64,000 nucleotides of DNA from an uncultured Eubacteriales bacterium (lineage in GTDB: Bacteria > Bacillota > Clostridia > Oscillospirales > CAG-272): NCBI GenBank assembly GCA_934373635.1, contig CAKROZ010000006.1, forward strand, positions 36,596 to 100,595, given 5' to 3'. Position 1 is the first letter of the stretch; each line of letters opens with the position of its first letter. The notes under the pieces were generated by a model, which made no database searches, had not been told where the DNA came from, and saw nothing but the letters and a program-made list of their open reading frames with translations. The position numbers and the translations under genes were made by a program. Of this stretch, positions 31,907 through 41,070 are shown piece by piece.

Positions 31907-31935
31907 TTGATTTTCTCGTTTTTATGAAGTATAAT
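31907..31935 (+). promoter_or_regulatory. Promoter of the aldolase gene
   Basis: TTGATT (31907-31912), 17-bp spacer, TATAAT (31930-31935). Confidence 0.85.
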
Positions 31936-31973
31936 GAAGTGTCAGAAAAAATAAAACGAAGGAGAAACAAACC

Positions 31974-32837
31974 ATGTTAGTTTCTGCAAAGGAAATGCTT
32001 GAGAAGGCGAAGGCGGGTCATTACGCCGTCGGTCAGTTCAACATCAACAACCTCGAATGGACGAAAGCGATCCTCCAGACGGCACAAGAGCTGAATTCCC
32101 CCGTTATCCTCGGTGTGTCCGAGGGCGCGGGAAAATATATGTGCGGCTTCAAGACCGTTGTCGGTATGGTGAACGGAATGCTCGAGGGACTCGGCATCAC
32201 GGTTCCCGTCGCGCTTCACCTCGACCACGGCACCTATGAGGGCGCCTACAAGTGCATCGAGGCGGGCTTCTCGTCTATCATGTTCGACGGCTCGCACTAC
32301 CCGATCGAAGAAAACATCGCCAAAACGCGCGAGCTTGTCGCCGTCTGCCGTGAAAAGGGACTTTCCCTCGAGGCGGAGGTCGGTGCCATCGGCGGCGAGG
32401 AAGACGGCGTGATCGGTGGCGGCGAAGTTGCCGACCCCGATGAATGCAAGATGATCGCCGACCTCGGCGTCACCATGCTCGCCGCGGGTATCGGTAACAT
32501 CCACGGCAAGTACCCCGCAAACTGGAAGGGTCTCCGTTTCGACACTCTCGCCGCTATCAGCGAGAAGGTCGGCAAAATGCCCCTCGTTCTTCACGGCGGC
32601 ACGGGAATCCCCGCGGACATGATCCAAAAGGCGATCTCCCTCGGCGTGTCGAAGATCAATGTCAACACCGAGTGCCAGCTTGCCTTCGCCGCGGCGACCC
32701 GCAAGTATATCGAGGCGGGCAAGGACCTCGAAGGCAAGGGCTTCGACCCGAGAAAGCTTCTCGCCCCCGGTTCGGAAGCCATCAAGGAGACCGTGCGTGA
32801 AAAGATCGCGCTCTTCGGCTCCGCGAACAAGGCCTGA
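31974..32837 (+). CDS. fba: Class II fructose-bisphosphate aldolase
   Basis: 287 aa zinc-dependent aldolase of glycolysis and gluconeogenesis. Zn and catalytic residues are seen in HLDHGTYEG (about 81-89), EAEVGAIGGEEDG, GIGNIHGKYP and VLHGGTGIP; the C-terminal half has KINVNTECQLAF. Strong GAAGGAG site, strong promoter and terminator make it a single-gene, probably highly expressed unit. Confidence 0.96.
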   Translation: MLVSAKEMLEKAKAGHYAVGQFNINNLEWTKAILQTAQELNSPVILGVSEGAGKYMCGFKTVVGMVNGMLEGLGITVPVALHLDHGTYEGAYKCIEAGFSSIMFDGSHYPIEENIAKTRELVAVCREKGLSLEAEVGAIGGEEDGVIGGGEVADPDECKMIADLGVTMLAAGIGNIHGKYPANWKGLRFDTLAAISEKVGKMPLVLHGGTGIPADMIQKAISLGVSKINVNTECQLAFAAATRKYIEAGKDLEGKGFDPRKLLAPGSEAIKETVREKIALFGSANKA

Positions 32838-32849
32838 TCTCTTCTATAT

Positions 32850-32891
32850 AAAAGAATCGCCTTCGCATTTTGTGCGGAGGCGATTCTTTTA
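32850..32891 (+). terminator. Terminator of fba
   Basis: AAAAGAATCGCCT pairs with AGGCGATTCTTTT, an A/T-flanked hairpin able to work in both directions. Confidence 0.85.
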
Positions 32892-33021
32892 TCATAGCAA
32901 TCAGACCGTCCCGACGGACGGCAGGTAACGAGTTTTTCTTTCGAAAGAAAGGAAGCCCCCGACGCAAGCCTTTCGAAAGCGGCGCAAGGCGTCCTTCTCA
33001 TTCTGAATTCTATATTCTGAC

Positions 33022-33981
33022 TTATAAATACCTTTCCGCTTCCCCTTCGGGCAAAAGCAGTTTCGGCGGGATGTCGAGGGGGGTATACGCACCGAATTTC
33101 TTCTCCTTCGCGAGAGCGAACGCCGCCCGTGCGTAGGCGAGCATGACAGTGGCGGTAAACTCGGGATTGGAATCGAGCGTCAGGTTGAAGGTCATCTCTT
33201 CCCTGTTTTCCCGATATTTCCCCGTACGGAAGACGGAGATCAGACTGCCCGCGTGCGGATTTTTCCCGTGCTCCCTGAGGAATTCCTCCTCGGAGATAAA
33301 ATGAACGACTGTCGGATAGCCTTCAAAATAATGCGGCATTTCCCGCACCTCTTTTTCGATGCGAGCGTGCTCCTCACGGTCTGCCACGATGTAACACTCC
33401 CGTGTGTGTCGCTCGGTATCCGAGAGCGTTCCGACACCGCGATAGGCGGCGAGCTTTGCCGCGGGGTCGGGGAGCGTATACGCCTTTGCGTATCGGACAC
33501 CCGCGATCCTGCGAATTGCCTCGGAATGTCCCTGACTCACTCCGCGCCCCCAAAAGGTGTTGTGGCATCCGCGCGGAGCGATCGCGTGCGCGAGGGTGCG
33601 GAGGACGGAAAAGAGCCCGGGATCCCACCCGACGGAAAGGATCGCGGTATGCCCCGTTCTGCGCGCCTCGTCCCCCACCGTTCGGCAATGCTCCCCCGTT
33701 CTCGCGTGGCAGTCGTAGCTGTCGACGAGATGAAAATTCCCCGCAAGGCGGGGCGCATCCCTCGGCGCGTCGGTCGCACTCCCCGTCGCGAGAAGCATGA
33801 CGTCGATCTCCCCCGCGTAGTCCTCGACCAGCTCGGAGGGGCAGACGGGGGCACCGCCGCTCTTGACCTCTCTCGGGTCGCGGCGGGTGAAGATCGCCCG
33901 CACCTCGTCGGATGTACTCTCCCCGATCGCGATCTCGAGTGCCCGACCGAGATTGCCATAACCGAAAATTCCAAATTTCAA
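33022..33981 (-). CDS. ddh: Meso-diaminopimelate dehydrogenase
   Basis: 319 aa NADPH-dependent enzyme making meso-diaminopimelate in one step, for lysine and peptidoglycan. N-terminal FGIFGYGNLGRALE (NADP fold), SVGWDPGLFS, FWGRGVSQGHSEAIRRI and the TVVHFISEEEF / HAGSLISVFRTG segments are specific to Ddh. The start is probably TTG 33981: GGGGGAGG lies 6 bases upstream, and the ATG at 33999 would put the binding site inside the gene. Stand-alone, minus strand. Confidence 0.93.
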   Translation of the reverse strand: MKFGIFGYGNLGRALEIAIGESTSDEVRAIFTRRDPREVKSGGAPVCPSELVEDYAGEIDVMLLATGSATDAPRDAPRLAGNFHLVDSYDCHARTGEHCRTVGDEARRTGHTAILSVGWDPGLFSVLRTLAHAIAPRGCHNTFWGRGVSQGHSEAIRRIAGVRYAKAYTLPDPAAKLAAYRGVGTLSDTERHTRECYIVADREEHARIEKEVREMPHYFEGYPTVVHFISEEEFLREHGKNPHAGSLISVFRTGKYRENREEMTFNLTLDSNPEFTATVMLAYARAAFALAKEKKFGAYTPLDIPPKLLLPEGEAERYL

Positions 33982-34075
33982 AAAAGTCCTCCCCCTCATA
34001 TACGGATATTCCGAGTATATGATGATGGGCTTTTGTTCGTTCCTTAAAAAATGCGAAAGCTATTAATACAGCTAT

Positions 34076-34999
34076 TTATTTAAGAAATTCCCCCTGCGGA
34101 ACGCCCGTCAGATCAAAGGGCGGACGAAAGCTCTCCGTCGCCGTTCCCTCCTCCTGAATAAAGGCATCCGTGATACCGATCTTCTCGGCGTAGCGGAGAA
34201 AGGCGCGGTATTCTTCCCGCGTCACGCCCCGATGTAAGGGCGGGGGCATCCCCTCGGGCGGGGTGTATTGGTTCATCAGGCTATACACGATATGATCGCC
34301 GTAGGCTTCATAGAGGCGGTGGAGGGCAAGGCAGGAGTTTGCCACATGCCCCGGCAACAATAGGAGCCGCACGACAACGCCCGAGCGAAGCATTCCCCGC
34401 GCGTCATAGACGGGCGTCCCGCGAAGGCGTACCATGTGTGAGATAGCTTCTCTGGCGACCGCGGGATAATCCGCCGCGGCGGAATAGACTTTTGCAAGTG
34501 CCGCGTCGTGATATTTCATGTCCGCGAGAAAAACGTCGACCGTCCCGTCGAGGGCATCGACCGTTTCGGGCGTCTCATAGGAGGAGGTATTGTATACAAT
34601 AGGAAGGGCAAGTCCCGCCTCGCGTGCCGAGGCGACCGAAGAGACGACGGAGGGAGCAAAGTGCGTCGGGGTCACGAGATTGATGTTTTCCGCGCCTTCC
34701 TTTTCAAGGCGAAGATAGATCGACGCCAGTGTTTTTTCGTCGACCTGCACGCCGAAGCCGCCGTGCGAGATCTCGCGATTCTGACAATAGATGCACCCGA
34801 GCGAGCATCCCGAAAAGAAGACGGCGCCCGAGCCGCCCTTACCCGAGATCGGCGGTTCCTCAAAGAAATGGAGCGCCGCGCGGGCGATACGGGGGATGTC
34901 CCCCATTCGGCAGACGCCGCGCTCCCCTTCATCGCGCGCGACGCCGCAACGGTGCGCGCAAAGGGTACAGCGATGATAGGCGGAGTCGCAAAAAGACAT
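34076..34999 (-). CDS. Radical SAM protein, PflX/COG1313 type
   Basis: 307 aa. N-terminal Cys pairs CTLCAHRCGV and GVCRMG, then the radical SAM cluster CSLGCIYCQN (about 72-81), EEPPISGKGGSGAVFFSGCS just before it, and VTPTHFAPSV. This is the widespread PflX-like group, close to the pyruvate-formate-lyase activases, whose substrate is not established. No glycyl radical enzyme is adjacent, so activation of one is not supported here. Start ATG 34999; longer frame lacks a site. Confidence 0.85.
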   Translation of the reverse strand: MSFCDSAYHRCTLCAHRCGVARDEGERGVCRMGDIPRIARAALHFFEEPPISGKGGSGAVFFSGCSLGCIYCQNREISHGGFGVQVDEKTLASIYLRLEKEGAENINLVTPTHFAPSVVSSVASAREAGLALPIVYNTSSYETPETVDALDGTVDVFLADMKYHDAALAKVYSAAADYPAVAREAISHMVRLRGTPVYDARGMLRSGVVVRLLLLPGHVANSCLALHRLYEAYGDHIVYSLMNQYTPPEGMPPPLHRGVTREEYRAFLRYAEKIGITDAFIQEEGTATESFRPPFDLTGVPQGEFLK

Positions 35000-35028
35000 G
35001 GTTTTTCTCACTTTCTCGGGAATTTTTC

Positions 35029-35057
35029 TTGACAGACGGGGATTTTTATGGTACACT
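35029..35057 (+). promoter_or_regulatory. Promoter of the deaminase gene
   Basis: TTGACA (35029-35034), 17-bp spacer, TACACT (35052-35057), about 60 bp before the start. Confidence 0.75.
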
Positions 35058-35119
35058 GTTAAAAAAGAGGTTCGCATGACGGATGACGCCGCCCTTGCGG
35101 CGATGAAACGGAGGAGCTT

Positions 35120-35617
35120 ATGTCGGATAAAAGAGCGGATTATATTTCTTGGGACGAGTATTTCATGGGCGTTGCCCTGCTCGCCGCCGAGCGTTCAAAG
35201 GACCCGAACACGCGCGTCGGCGCCTGCATCGTCGACGATCAGAACCGAATTCTCTCCACGGGCTACAACGGATTTCCGCAGGGGTGCTCGGACGACGAGT
35301 TCCCGTGGAACCGCGACGAGGAAAACGGCGAGACAAAATACAAGTTCGTCGTGCACGCGGAGCTGAACGCCATCCTGAATACGCGCGGAAAGTCGCTTGC
35401 CGGCTCCCGCCTCTACGTCGGGCTGTTCCCCTGTCACGAGTGTGCGAAAGCCATCATTCAGGCGGGCATCCGTGAGGTCATCTACCTTTCCGACAAATAC
35501 AGCGGCACCGACTCGACGCTCGCCTCCCGCCGTATGCTCGACGCTGCAGGCATCCGTCTGACACAGCTAAAGCCAACCAAGGCGCAGATCGTCCTCAATT
35601 TTAAGGTCGATAAATGA
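35120..35617 (+). CDS. Deoxycytidylate deaminase (dCMP deaminase / ComEB type)
   Basis: 165 aa zinc-dependent deaminase that makes dUMP for thymidylate synthesis. Zn and proton-shuttle motif VVHAELNAIL (HAE) and PCHECAKAI are complete; the typical start WDEYFMGVALLAAERSKDPNTRVGACIV and GYNGFPQGC follow the dCMP deaminase type. GGAG precedes the ATG. No competence genes are adjacent, so the housekeeping role is preferred over ComEB. Confidence 0.92.
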   Translation: MSDKRADYISWDEYFMGVALLAAERSKDPNTRVGACIVDDQNRILSTGYNGFPQGCSDDEFPWNRDEENGETKYKFVVHAELNAILNTRGKSLAGSRLYVGLFPCHECAKAIIQAGIREVIYLSDKYSGTDSTLASRRMLDAAGIRLTQLKPTKAQIVLNFKVDK

Positions 35618-35644
35618 AATATCGAAAGAATAAATCAAGGCAGA

Positions 35645-35676
35645 AGCAGGACGCAAAACGCATCCTGCTTTTCTTT
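35645..35676 (+). terminator. Probable terminator of the deaminase gene
   Basis: GCAGGA-type arms around an AAAA loop with one mismatch, followed by TTTTCTTTT. Confidence 0.6.
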
Positions 35677-35755
35677 TACCGCGAAGCCGAAGCCGCATCA
35701 CGTCTTATGAGACCGCAAGAATCAGGCATCATTCATCATTCATAATTCTTAATTA

Positions 35756-36634
35756 TCAAACGGATGTCACGGCATATGCCGCGGCGCCCTCTTCACAGAG
35801 AATCTTTTTTGCCGCTTCGGCACGGGAAATATCGGGAAAGAGACCGAAGACCGCGGAGCCGCTCCCGCTCATGAGCGTGCCCTCGGCACCGAGCGAAGCG
35901 AGGCGGGCTTTGAGCGCCGCCGCCTTCGGGATCTGCGGCAGGACGGTGGGCTCGAACACGTTGTAAAGCCCTGCGGCGAGTCGTCCGCCCCCCGAAAGCG
36001 CGTCGGAAAACACACGATAGGCGCGAGCGCCCTCCGTCGGCACACTGCCGTCGAAATCGGAATACAGACGGTCGAGGGTCGCATATGCCGCGGGGGTCGA
36101 AACATACTCGCCCGACGCCGCGATAACAAGGGACAGGGGCGGGAGCGAGATCGGCGTGAGCTTCTCTCCCCTGCCTTCGCAAAGTGCGCTCTTCCCGAGC
36201 AGGCAGAACGGAACGTCGCTACCGAGCTCCGCCGCCATCGAAAGGAGCGCCCTTACCGAAAACGGACGGGCAAAAAGCCGGTTCAGAACGCGGAGCGTCG
36301 CCGCCGCGTCGGTGGAACCTCCCGCGAGTCCAGCGCCGACGGGGATGTTCTTTTCAAGTGCGATCTCTACCGCGGCGGAAGCCCCGAGGCGACCGAGAAA
36401 CAGCTTTGCCGCCCGACAGGCGAGATTGCTCTCATCCATCGGCACATGCGCAGCGCCGTCTGTCCGAAGGCTGACCGACGCACGCGCGGAGGGCGTGACC
36501 GTCACCGTCAGAAGATCTGAGAGCGAAACCGCTTGCATCACGCTCCGAATGTCGTGATACCCATCCGCCCGCTTTTCGCAAACGTCGAGGAAAAGATTGA
36601 TTTTCGCGTATGCCCGCTCCTTCGCCGTTCTCAT
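35756..36634 (-). CDS. ispE: 4-diphosphocytidyl-2-C-methyl-D-erythritol kinase
   Basis: 292 aa GHMP kinase of the MEP isoprenoid pathway. RAYAKINLFLDVCEKRADGYHDI at the start, ATP-binding PVGAGLAGGSTDAAATLRVLN (about 96-116), and the C-terminal GTLMSGSGSAVFGLF. Start ATG 36634. Stand-alone gene; purR, often next to ispE, is not here. Confidence 0.95.
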   Translation of the reverse strand: MRTAKERAYAKINLFLDVCEKRADGYHDIRSVMQAVSLSDLLTVTVTPSARASVSLRTDGAAHVPMDESNLACRAAKLFLGRLGASAAVEIALEKNIPVGAGLAGGSTDAAATLRVLNRLFARPFSVRALLSMAAELGSDVPFCLLGKSALCEGRGEKLTPISLPPLSLVIAASGEYVSTPAAYATLDRLYSDFDGSVPTEGARAYRVFSDALSGGGRLAAGLYNVFEPTVLPQIPKAAALKARLASLGAEGTLMSGSGSAVFGLFPDISRAEAAKKILCEEGAAAYAVTSV

Positions 36635-37023
36635 AAAGCACCTCCACCGTTTTTATCTTTCGTCCTCTATTATACAACACCACCGCCCGCATTGCAAGAG
36701 AAACAAGAGAAAAATGTAGTGTTACAACATATGTGAGACCGAAAACGGAAGATTTAAGAAAAGCGATTCAGTTCCGATATTCGGCACAAAAGAGAGATTT
36801 CTTTTGCCTCACTTACTTTTCGAAAACACAATCTCACTTCAATAACAAGTATACATCCTGAAAATTTAACCGATGAGCTTGAGCCAAATGAAGGAATTTT
36901 ATAAACGGGCCATATAATCTGCCTGACTTGATCTTTTTGACATATCTTTTCCCCTCTTTGCATATGGTAAAGCGTCCGAAACAAAAATCCGAAGATGGAA
37001 AAGCAGAAAGGAATATTCACAAA
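36635..37023. other. AT-rich gap without recognisable gene
   Basis: About 390 bp between ispE and the S1 gene, divergent, so it should hold both promoters. It is more AT-rich than its flanks. An 88-aa frame on the minus strand (36754-37020) has no family pattern. The words ACATATCTTTTCCC near 36951 recur at the repeat copies near 44.45 and 55.74 kb, which may be chance. Confidence 0.4.
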
Positions 37024-37965
37024 ATGAATACCTATAAGCCGGAAGGCATGTTAATCTCCACTCTCAAAAATCACGAGCTGATCTCCACAAAGCAAGGTCT
37101 TGAAAAGGCACTTGAAAAGCAGATTATTCTCGAAGCGCCCGCTATCCTCTGTGACCACAATTTCAATCTTCATATCGGGCTCGGCGCGCACATCAAAGGC
37201 GTCATGCCGAGAGAAGAAGTGCAATTTCTCCCCGAGCATGAAGAGATCAAGGACATCGCGATCCTGACGCGGGTCGGAAAGCCCGTTTGCTTCAAGGTCA
37301 TCGGCTTTGAAAAGGACGGTGCGGGAGACATTGTTGCCGTTCTTTCCCGCCGTGCGGCGCAAAGAGAATGTATACTGAATTACGTCTCGGCATTGATCCC
37401 CGGGGACGTGATCCCGACGAAGATCACGCATCTCGAGAATTTCGGCGCCTTTGTGGACATCGGATGCGGCATCGTATCCCTGCTTTCCATCGACTGCATC
37501 TCTGTCTCGCGTATTTCTCATCCCGCGGCGCGCCTTTCGGTCGGGGATGCCATCTATGCCGTTGTCAAGACCATCGACGAGCGGGGACGCATTTACGTTT
37601 CCGAGCGGGAGCTTCTCGGCAGCTGGGAGGAAAACGCCGCACTCTTCTCCGAGGGGCAGACAGTGCGCGGGATCATCCGCAGTGTGGAAAATTACGGAAT
37701 CTTCGTCGAGCTGACCCCGAATCTTGCGGGACTTGCCGAATATAAAGAGGACGTCAGGGTCGGGCAGAGTGCCGCCGTCTACATCAAGAGCATCATCCCC
37801 GAAAAAATGAAGATCAAACTTATCATCATCGACGCACACGATACGGAAACGCGGACCGAGCCGCTCCGCTATTTCATCGATACGGAATCGGTCACGCATA
37901 TGGACTCGTGGCTGTATTCCCCGCCCGCCTGCCCGAGGGTCATCGAAAGCGTGTTCGGCGCTTAG
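37024..37965 (+). CDS. S1 RNA-binding domain protein
   Basis: 313 aa. Two S1 OB-folds are visible: about 125-195 (GDVIPTKITHLENFGAFVDIGCGIVSLLSID) and about 215-280 (GQTVRGIIRSVENYGIFVELTPNLAGLAEY), after an N-terminal part with GLGAHIKGVMPREEVQF. Clostridial genomes carry such short RpsA-like proteins, which may assist translation or RNA turnover. Start ATG 37024 is favoured by AAAGGAATATTC spacing, but the site is weak; the frame runs upstream to 36928. Confidence 0.8.
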   Translation: MNTYKPEGMLISTLKNHELISTKQGLEKALEKQIILEAPAILCDHNFNLHIGLGAHIKGVMPREEVQFLPEHEEIKDIAILTRVGKPVCFKVIGFEKDGAGDIVAVLSRRAAQRECILNYVSALIPGDVIPTKITHLENFGAFVDIGCGIVSLLSIDCISVSRISHPAARLSVGDAIYAVVKTIDERGRIYVSERELLGSWEENAALFSEGQTVRGIIRSVENYGIFVELTPNLAGLAEYKEDVRVGQSAAVYIKSIIPEKMKIKLIIIDAHDTETRTEPLRYFIDTESVTHMDSWLYSPPACPRVIESVFGA

Positions 37966-38063
37966 GACATGATTTTCCGCAGGACGCTCCGTCCTCCGAA
38001 ACTCGCTCTTGCATTTTCCCGCCGTTCGTGATAGAATAGAAGAAAAAACGGACGGAGCATGTC

Positions 38064-38738
38064 ATGGTACATATCGGGAACGACTGGGACGATCGTCTCG
38101 CGGAAGAATTCAAGAAAGATTACTATCTCGCCCTCAGAGAATTTCTGAAAAAGGAATACTTCGGTGCGACGGTCTATCCGCCGATGGGGGATATTTTTAA
38201 CGCGCTGCGCTACACCTCCTACGCCGACTGCCGCGCGGTTCTGCTCGGGCAGGATCCTTATCACGGTCGAGGGCAGGCACACGGACTTTGCTTTTCGGTC
38301 AAGGAGGGGATCCCCTTTCCGCCTTCTCTTCAGAACATTTTCAAGGAGCTTCAAGACGAGCTCGGCATCGCCCCGCCGAGGAGCGGCGAGCTTGTCGGGT
38401 GGGCAAAGCAAGGCGTCCTTCTGCTCAACACGACCCTGACCGTCAGGGAGGGACAGCCGCAGAGCCACAAGGGGCACGGATGGGAGACGCTGACCGACCG
38501 CATCATTTCCCTACTCAATGAGAAGGAGACGCCGATCGTCTTTCTCCTCTGGGGCGGCAATGCGCGGAGCAAAAAGTCCCTGATCACGAACCCGCGGCAT
38601 CTGATCCTCGAATGTGCGCATCCGAGCCCGCTTTCGGCTTACAACGGCTTTTTCGGCTGCGGGCATTTTATCAAAACCAACGCGTTTTTAAGAGAGCACG
38701 GACTCCCCGAGATCGATTGGTCGAGGATTAACAGGTAA
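38064..38738 (+). CDS. ung: Uracil-DNA glycosylase
   Basis: 224 aa family 1 UDG that removes uracil from DNA. Catalytic Asp in VLLGQDPYHGRGQAHG and the second motif HPSPLSAYNGFFGCGHF with the catalytic His are intact. The start pattern WDDRLAEEF is typical. Works with dCMP deaminase-linked nucleotide control only in a general sense; no operon partner. Confidence 0.97.
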   Translation: MVHIGNDWDDRLAEEFKKDYYLALREFLKKEYFGATVYPPMGDIFNALRYTSYADCRAVLLGQDPYHGRGQAHGLCFSVKEGIPFPPSLQNIFKELQDELGIAPPRSGELVGWAKQGVLLLNTTLTVREGQPQSHKGHGWETLTDRIISLLNEKETPIVFLLWGGNARSKKSLITNPRHLILECAHPSPLSAYNGFFGCGHFIKTNAFLREHGLPEIDWSRINR

Positions 38739-39078
38739 AATACCGGTGTGAAAAGCGCCATAAGCAGAAGATATAGGAACGGCGGACCTTTATATGTGCT
38801 AAGCCTCGCGCCTCCCTTAGAAATGCCAAATTTAGAAAAAGAACCTCATTGATGTCATACGTTTGAACGCGATATCAATGAGGGCTTTTTCGTCATTTCC
38901 CGTATGAAAGAGTGAATCTCTTCTATTTTTTATCTTATCCTTTGCGTAAAAACCGCTTGAGAATGAAACCAATTCTCTATATTTGCTTTATAACGTCTAT
39001 TTATTTTGCACACTATGAGAAATTTCCTCATCCATTACGCTTTTCATCCTTCCTGCAAAAGAAACGGAGATGTTTTTT
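38739..39078. other. Gap with ung terminator, otherwise without gene
   Basis: Holds a hairpin terminator at 38844-38890 (CCTCATTGAT with ATCAATGAGG, then CTTTTT). The remaining 180 bp before the M50 gene is AT-rich and must hold its promoter; I could not identify one with confidence. Confidence 0.6.
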
Positions 39079-39714
39079 ATGAATAATCACAATAGAAAAA
39101 GCAAAATTTGCGTTCTTTCCTTTCTCGAACGCCTGCTCACGCTTCTCTTTTTTCTTCTTTTGCTCTTCGGCTTCGATGCGCCGTCGCTCGCCGTCATGAC
39201 TCTGCTTTCCGCCCTCATGCACGAGGGGGGACACCTTTTGGCGCTTTATGCCCTCGGGATCCGCGCCGGGCGGTTCCGCGCGCATCTGAACGGGCTTGTC
39301 TGTACGCCACGGCGCACCCTTTCCTATCGGGAGGAAATTCTCGTCGCGGCGGCGGGGCCTCTGACGAATCTTTTGCTTGCCGTCCTCTTCTTTCTTCTCT
39401 GCCCGCTCGGGGCGGCGTTCTTTTCCTCCTTCGCGCTCTGCGAGCTGCTCACGGGACTGTCGAACCTGATCCCCGTGCGCGGGTACGACGGAGAGCGGAT
39501 CCTCACCGCATATCTTGCCTCACGCGGATATACGGGACGCTTCTCCGAACGGCTTTCTTTTCTCTTTACCGTGATCCTTGTTTTCCTCTCGCTCTCCTTC
39601 ATCGGGACCCTCGGTGAGGGGTATTGGCTCTTCGGTGTCTTCTTCGTTTCCCTGCTTCTCGGTGTCCGCGAAAGGCAAAACGAGAATTTTCGGAGATTTC
39701 GGGAGGAAAAATGA
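39079..39714 (+). CDS. M50 family membrane metalloprotease (SpoIVFB-like)
   Basis: 211 aa integral membrane site-2-type protease. The zinc motif HEGGH lies in the second hydrophobic helix (LLSALMHEGGHLLALYALG), and the third ligand Asp in NLIPVRGYDGERIL. SpoIVFB activates sigma-K in Bacillus sporulation; in this spore former the same job is plausible, but the partner SpoIVFA is not adjacent. ATG 39079 is 9 bases from GGAG; ATG 39070 would overlap it. Confidence 0.85.
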   Translation: MNNHNRKSKICVLSFLERLLTLLFFLLLLFGFDAPSLAVMTLLSALMHEGGHLLALYALGIRAGRFRAHLNGLVCTPRRTLSYREEILVAAAGPLTNLLLAVLFFLLCPLGAAFFSSFALCELLTGLSNLIPVRGYDGERILTAYLASRGYTGRFSERLSFLFTVILVFLSLSFIGTLGEGYWLFGVFFVSLLLGVRERQNENFRRFREEK

Positions 39715-39826
39715 GGATTTCTGCGGTTTCATGAGAAAAGCACAAGTTTTCTTCGGGAAAATTCCACCTAATTTCGGCTAATTCGGGTTAATTCTAAATT
39801 TTTTCGGAAAAATTTGTGAAAACCTA

Positions 39827-39855
39827 TTGCAAATTCATTTCCTTTTTGCTATAAT
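39827..39855 (+). promoter_or_regulatory. Promoter of potABCD
   Basis: TTGCAA (39827-39832), 17-bp spacer, TATAAT (39850-39855), about 80 bp before potA. Confidence 0.85.
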
Positions 39856-39932
39856 ATCGTTCGTTATGATTCCGACGAAAAATGACGGTTCGTGACGAGT
39901 TCAAAACAGAAAGGATCTGAGATTTTAAGAAA

Positions 39933-41051
39933 ATGGCAAAACTCATTGAGTTGAAAGGAATTTCAAAGTCTTTTGACGGCGAAAAGGTGTTGAACGGGAT
40001 CGATCTCTACATCAGAGACGGCGAGTTCATCACGCTGCTCGGCCCCTCGGGTTGCGGAAAGACAACGACCCTCCGCATCATCGGCGGCTTCGAGACGGCT
40101 GACGAAGGTCAGCTTTATTTCGACGGAACGGAGATCAGCGGCGTGCCCGCGTATAAGCGACATGTCAATACCGTTTTCCAGAAATATGCCCTTTTTCCTC
40201 ATTTGAATGTGTATGAAAACATCGCGTTTCCTCTGCGCCTGCAAAAAACGGCGGAGGCGGAGATCGAACGACGGGTGGAGGAGATGCTTCGCATGGTCGC
40301 GCTCGTCGGATTCGAAAACAAGAGCGTATCCACCCTGTCGGGCGGACAGCAACAGCGCGTCGCCATCGCCCGCGCCCTGATCTCCCATCCCCGCGTACTG
40401 CTTCTCGACGAGCCGCTCGGCGCGCTCGACCTCAAGCTCCGCAAGGACATGCAGAACGAATTGAAAAATATACAGAAAGCCATCGGGATCACCTTCATCT
40501 ACGTGACGCACGATCAGGAGGAGGCTCTCTCCATGTCCGACACCATCGTCGTCATGGCGGACGGCGAGATCCAGCAGATCGGCACCCCGACCGACATCTA
40601 CAACGAACCGAAGAACGCGTTCGTTGCCGATTTCATCGGGGAAAGTAACATTGTCGACGGCGTTATGCTCGCGGACAAAAAGGTGCGCATGGCGGGACAT
40701 ACCTTCGACTGCGTGGACGTCGGATTCGCAAAGAACGAGCCGGTCGACGTCGTGATCCGTCCCGAGGACGTCGATGTCGTAGCGCCCGAGCGCGGGATGC
40801 TGACCGGTACGGTCACGAGCGTGACCTTCAAGGGCGTGCATTACGAGATCATTGTCGACATCCACGGCTTCAAGTGGATGATCCAGTCGACCGACTACGT
40901 GGCGCCCGAACAGCACATCGGACTCTTCATCGAGCCCGACGCCATCCATATCATGAAGAAGTCTAAGTATTCGGGTATGTTCGGCGACTATTCCTCCTTC
41001 TCCGACGAGATCGACCAGCTCTCCGACGCGGATGCGGCGGAGGAATTCTGA
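39933..41051 (+). CDS. potA: Spermidine/putrescine ABC transporter ATP-binding protein
   Basis: 372 aa. Walker A GPSGCGKTT (about 38-46), signature LSGGQQQRVA, Walker B LLLDEPLGALD, and a C-terminal TOBE domain (VDVVIRPEDVDVV, GTVTSVTFKGVHYEI). Energises polyamine import by PotBC with PotD. First gene of the operon; the gene-preceding XRE-cupin regulator often found in clostridia is absent. Confidence 0.96.
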   Translation: MAKLIELKGISKSFDGEKVLNGIDLYIRDGEFITLLGPSGCGKTTTLRIIGGFETADEGQLYFDGTEISGVPAYKRHVNTVFQKYALFPHLNVYENIAFPLRLQKTAEAEIERRVEEMLRMVALVGFENKSVSTLSGGQQQRVAIARALISHPRVLLLDEPLGALDLKLRKDMQNELKNIQKAIGITFIYVTHDQEEALSMSDTIVVMADGEIQQIGTPTDIYNEPKNAFVADFIGESNIVDGVMLADKKVRMAGHTFDCVDVGFAKNEPVDVVIRPEDVDVVAPERGMLTGTVTSVTFKGVHYEIIVDIHGFKWMIQSTDYVAPEQHIGLFIEPDAIHIMKKSKYSGMFGDYSSFSDEIDQLSDADAAEEF

Positions 41052-41070
41052 CGCGGCGCGAGGTACGGAA

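Noticed and set aside
34076..34999. Naming this radical SAM protein a pyruvate formate-lyase activase
   Set aside because: The true PflA is at 14310 beside pflB; this one has the extra N-terminal Cys of the PflX group and no glycyl radical partner.
36754..37020. 88-aa minus-strand gene
   Set aside because: AT-rich, no binding site, no fold signs; it covers the region where promoters must lie.
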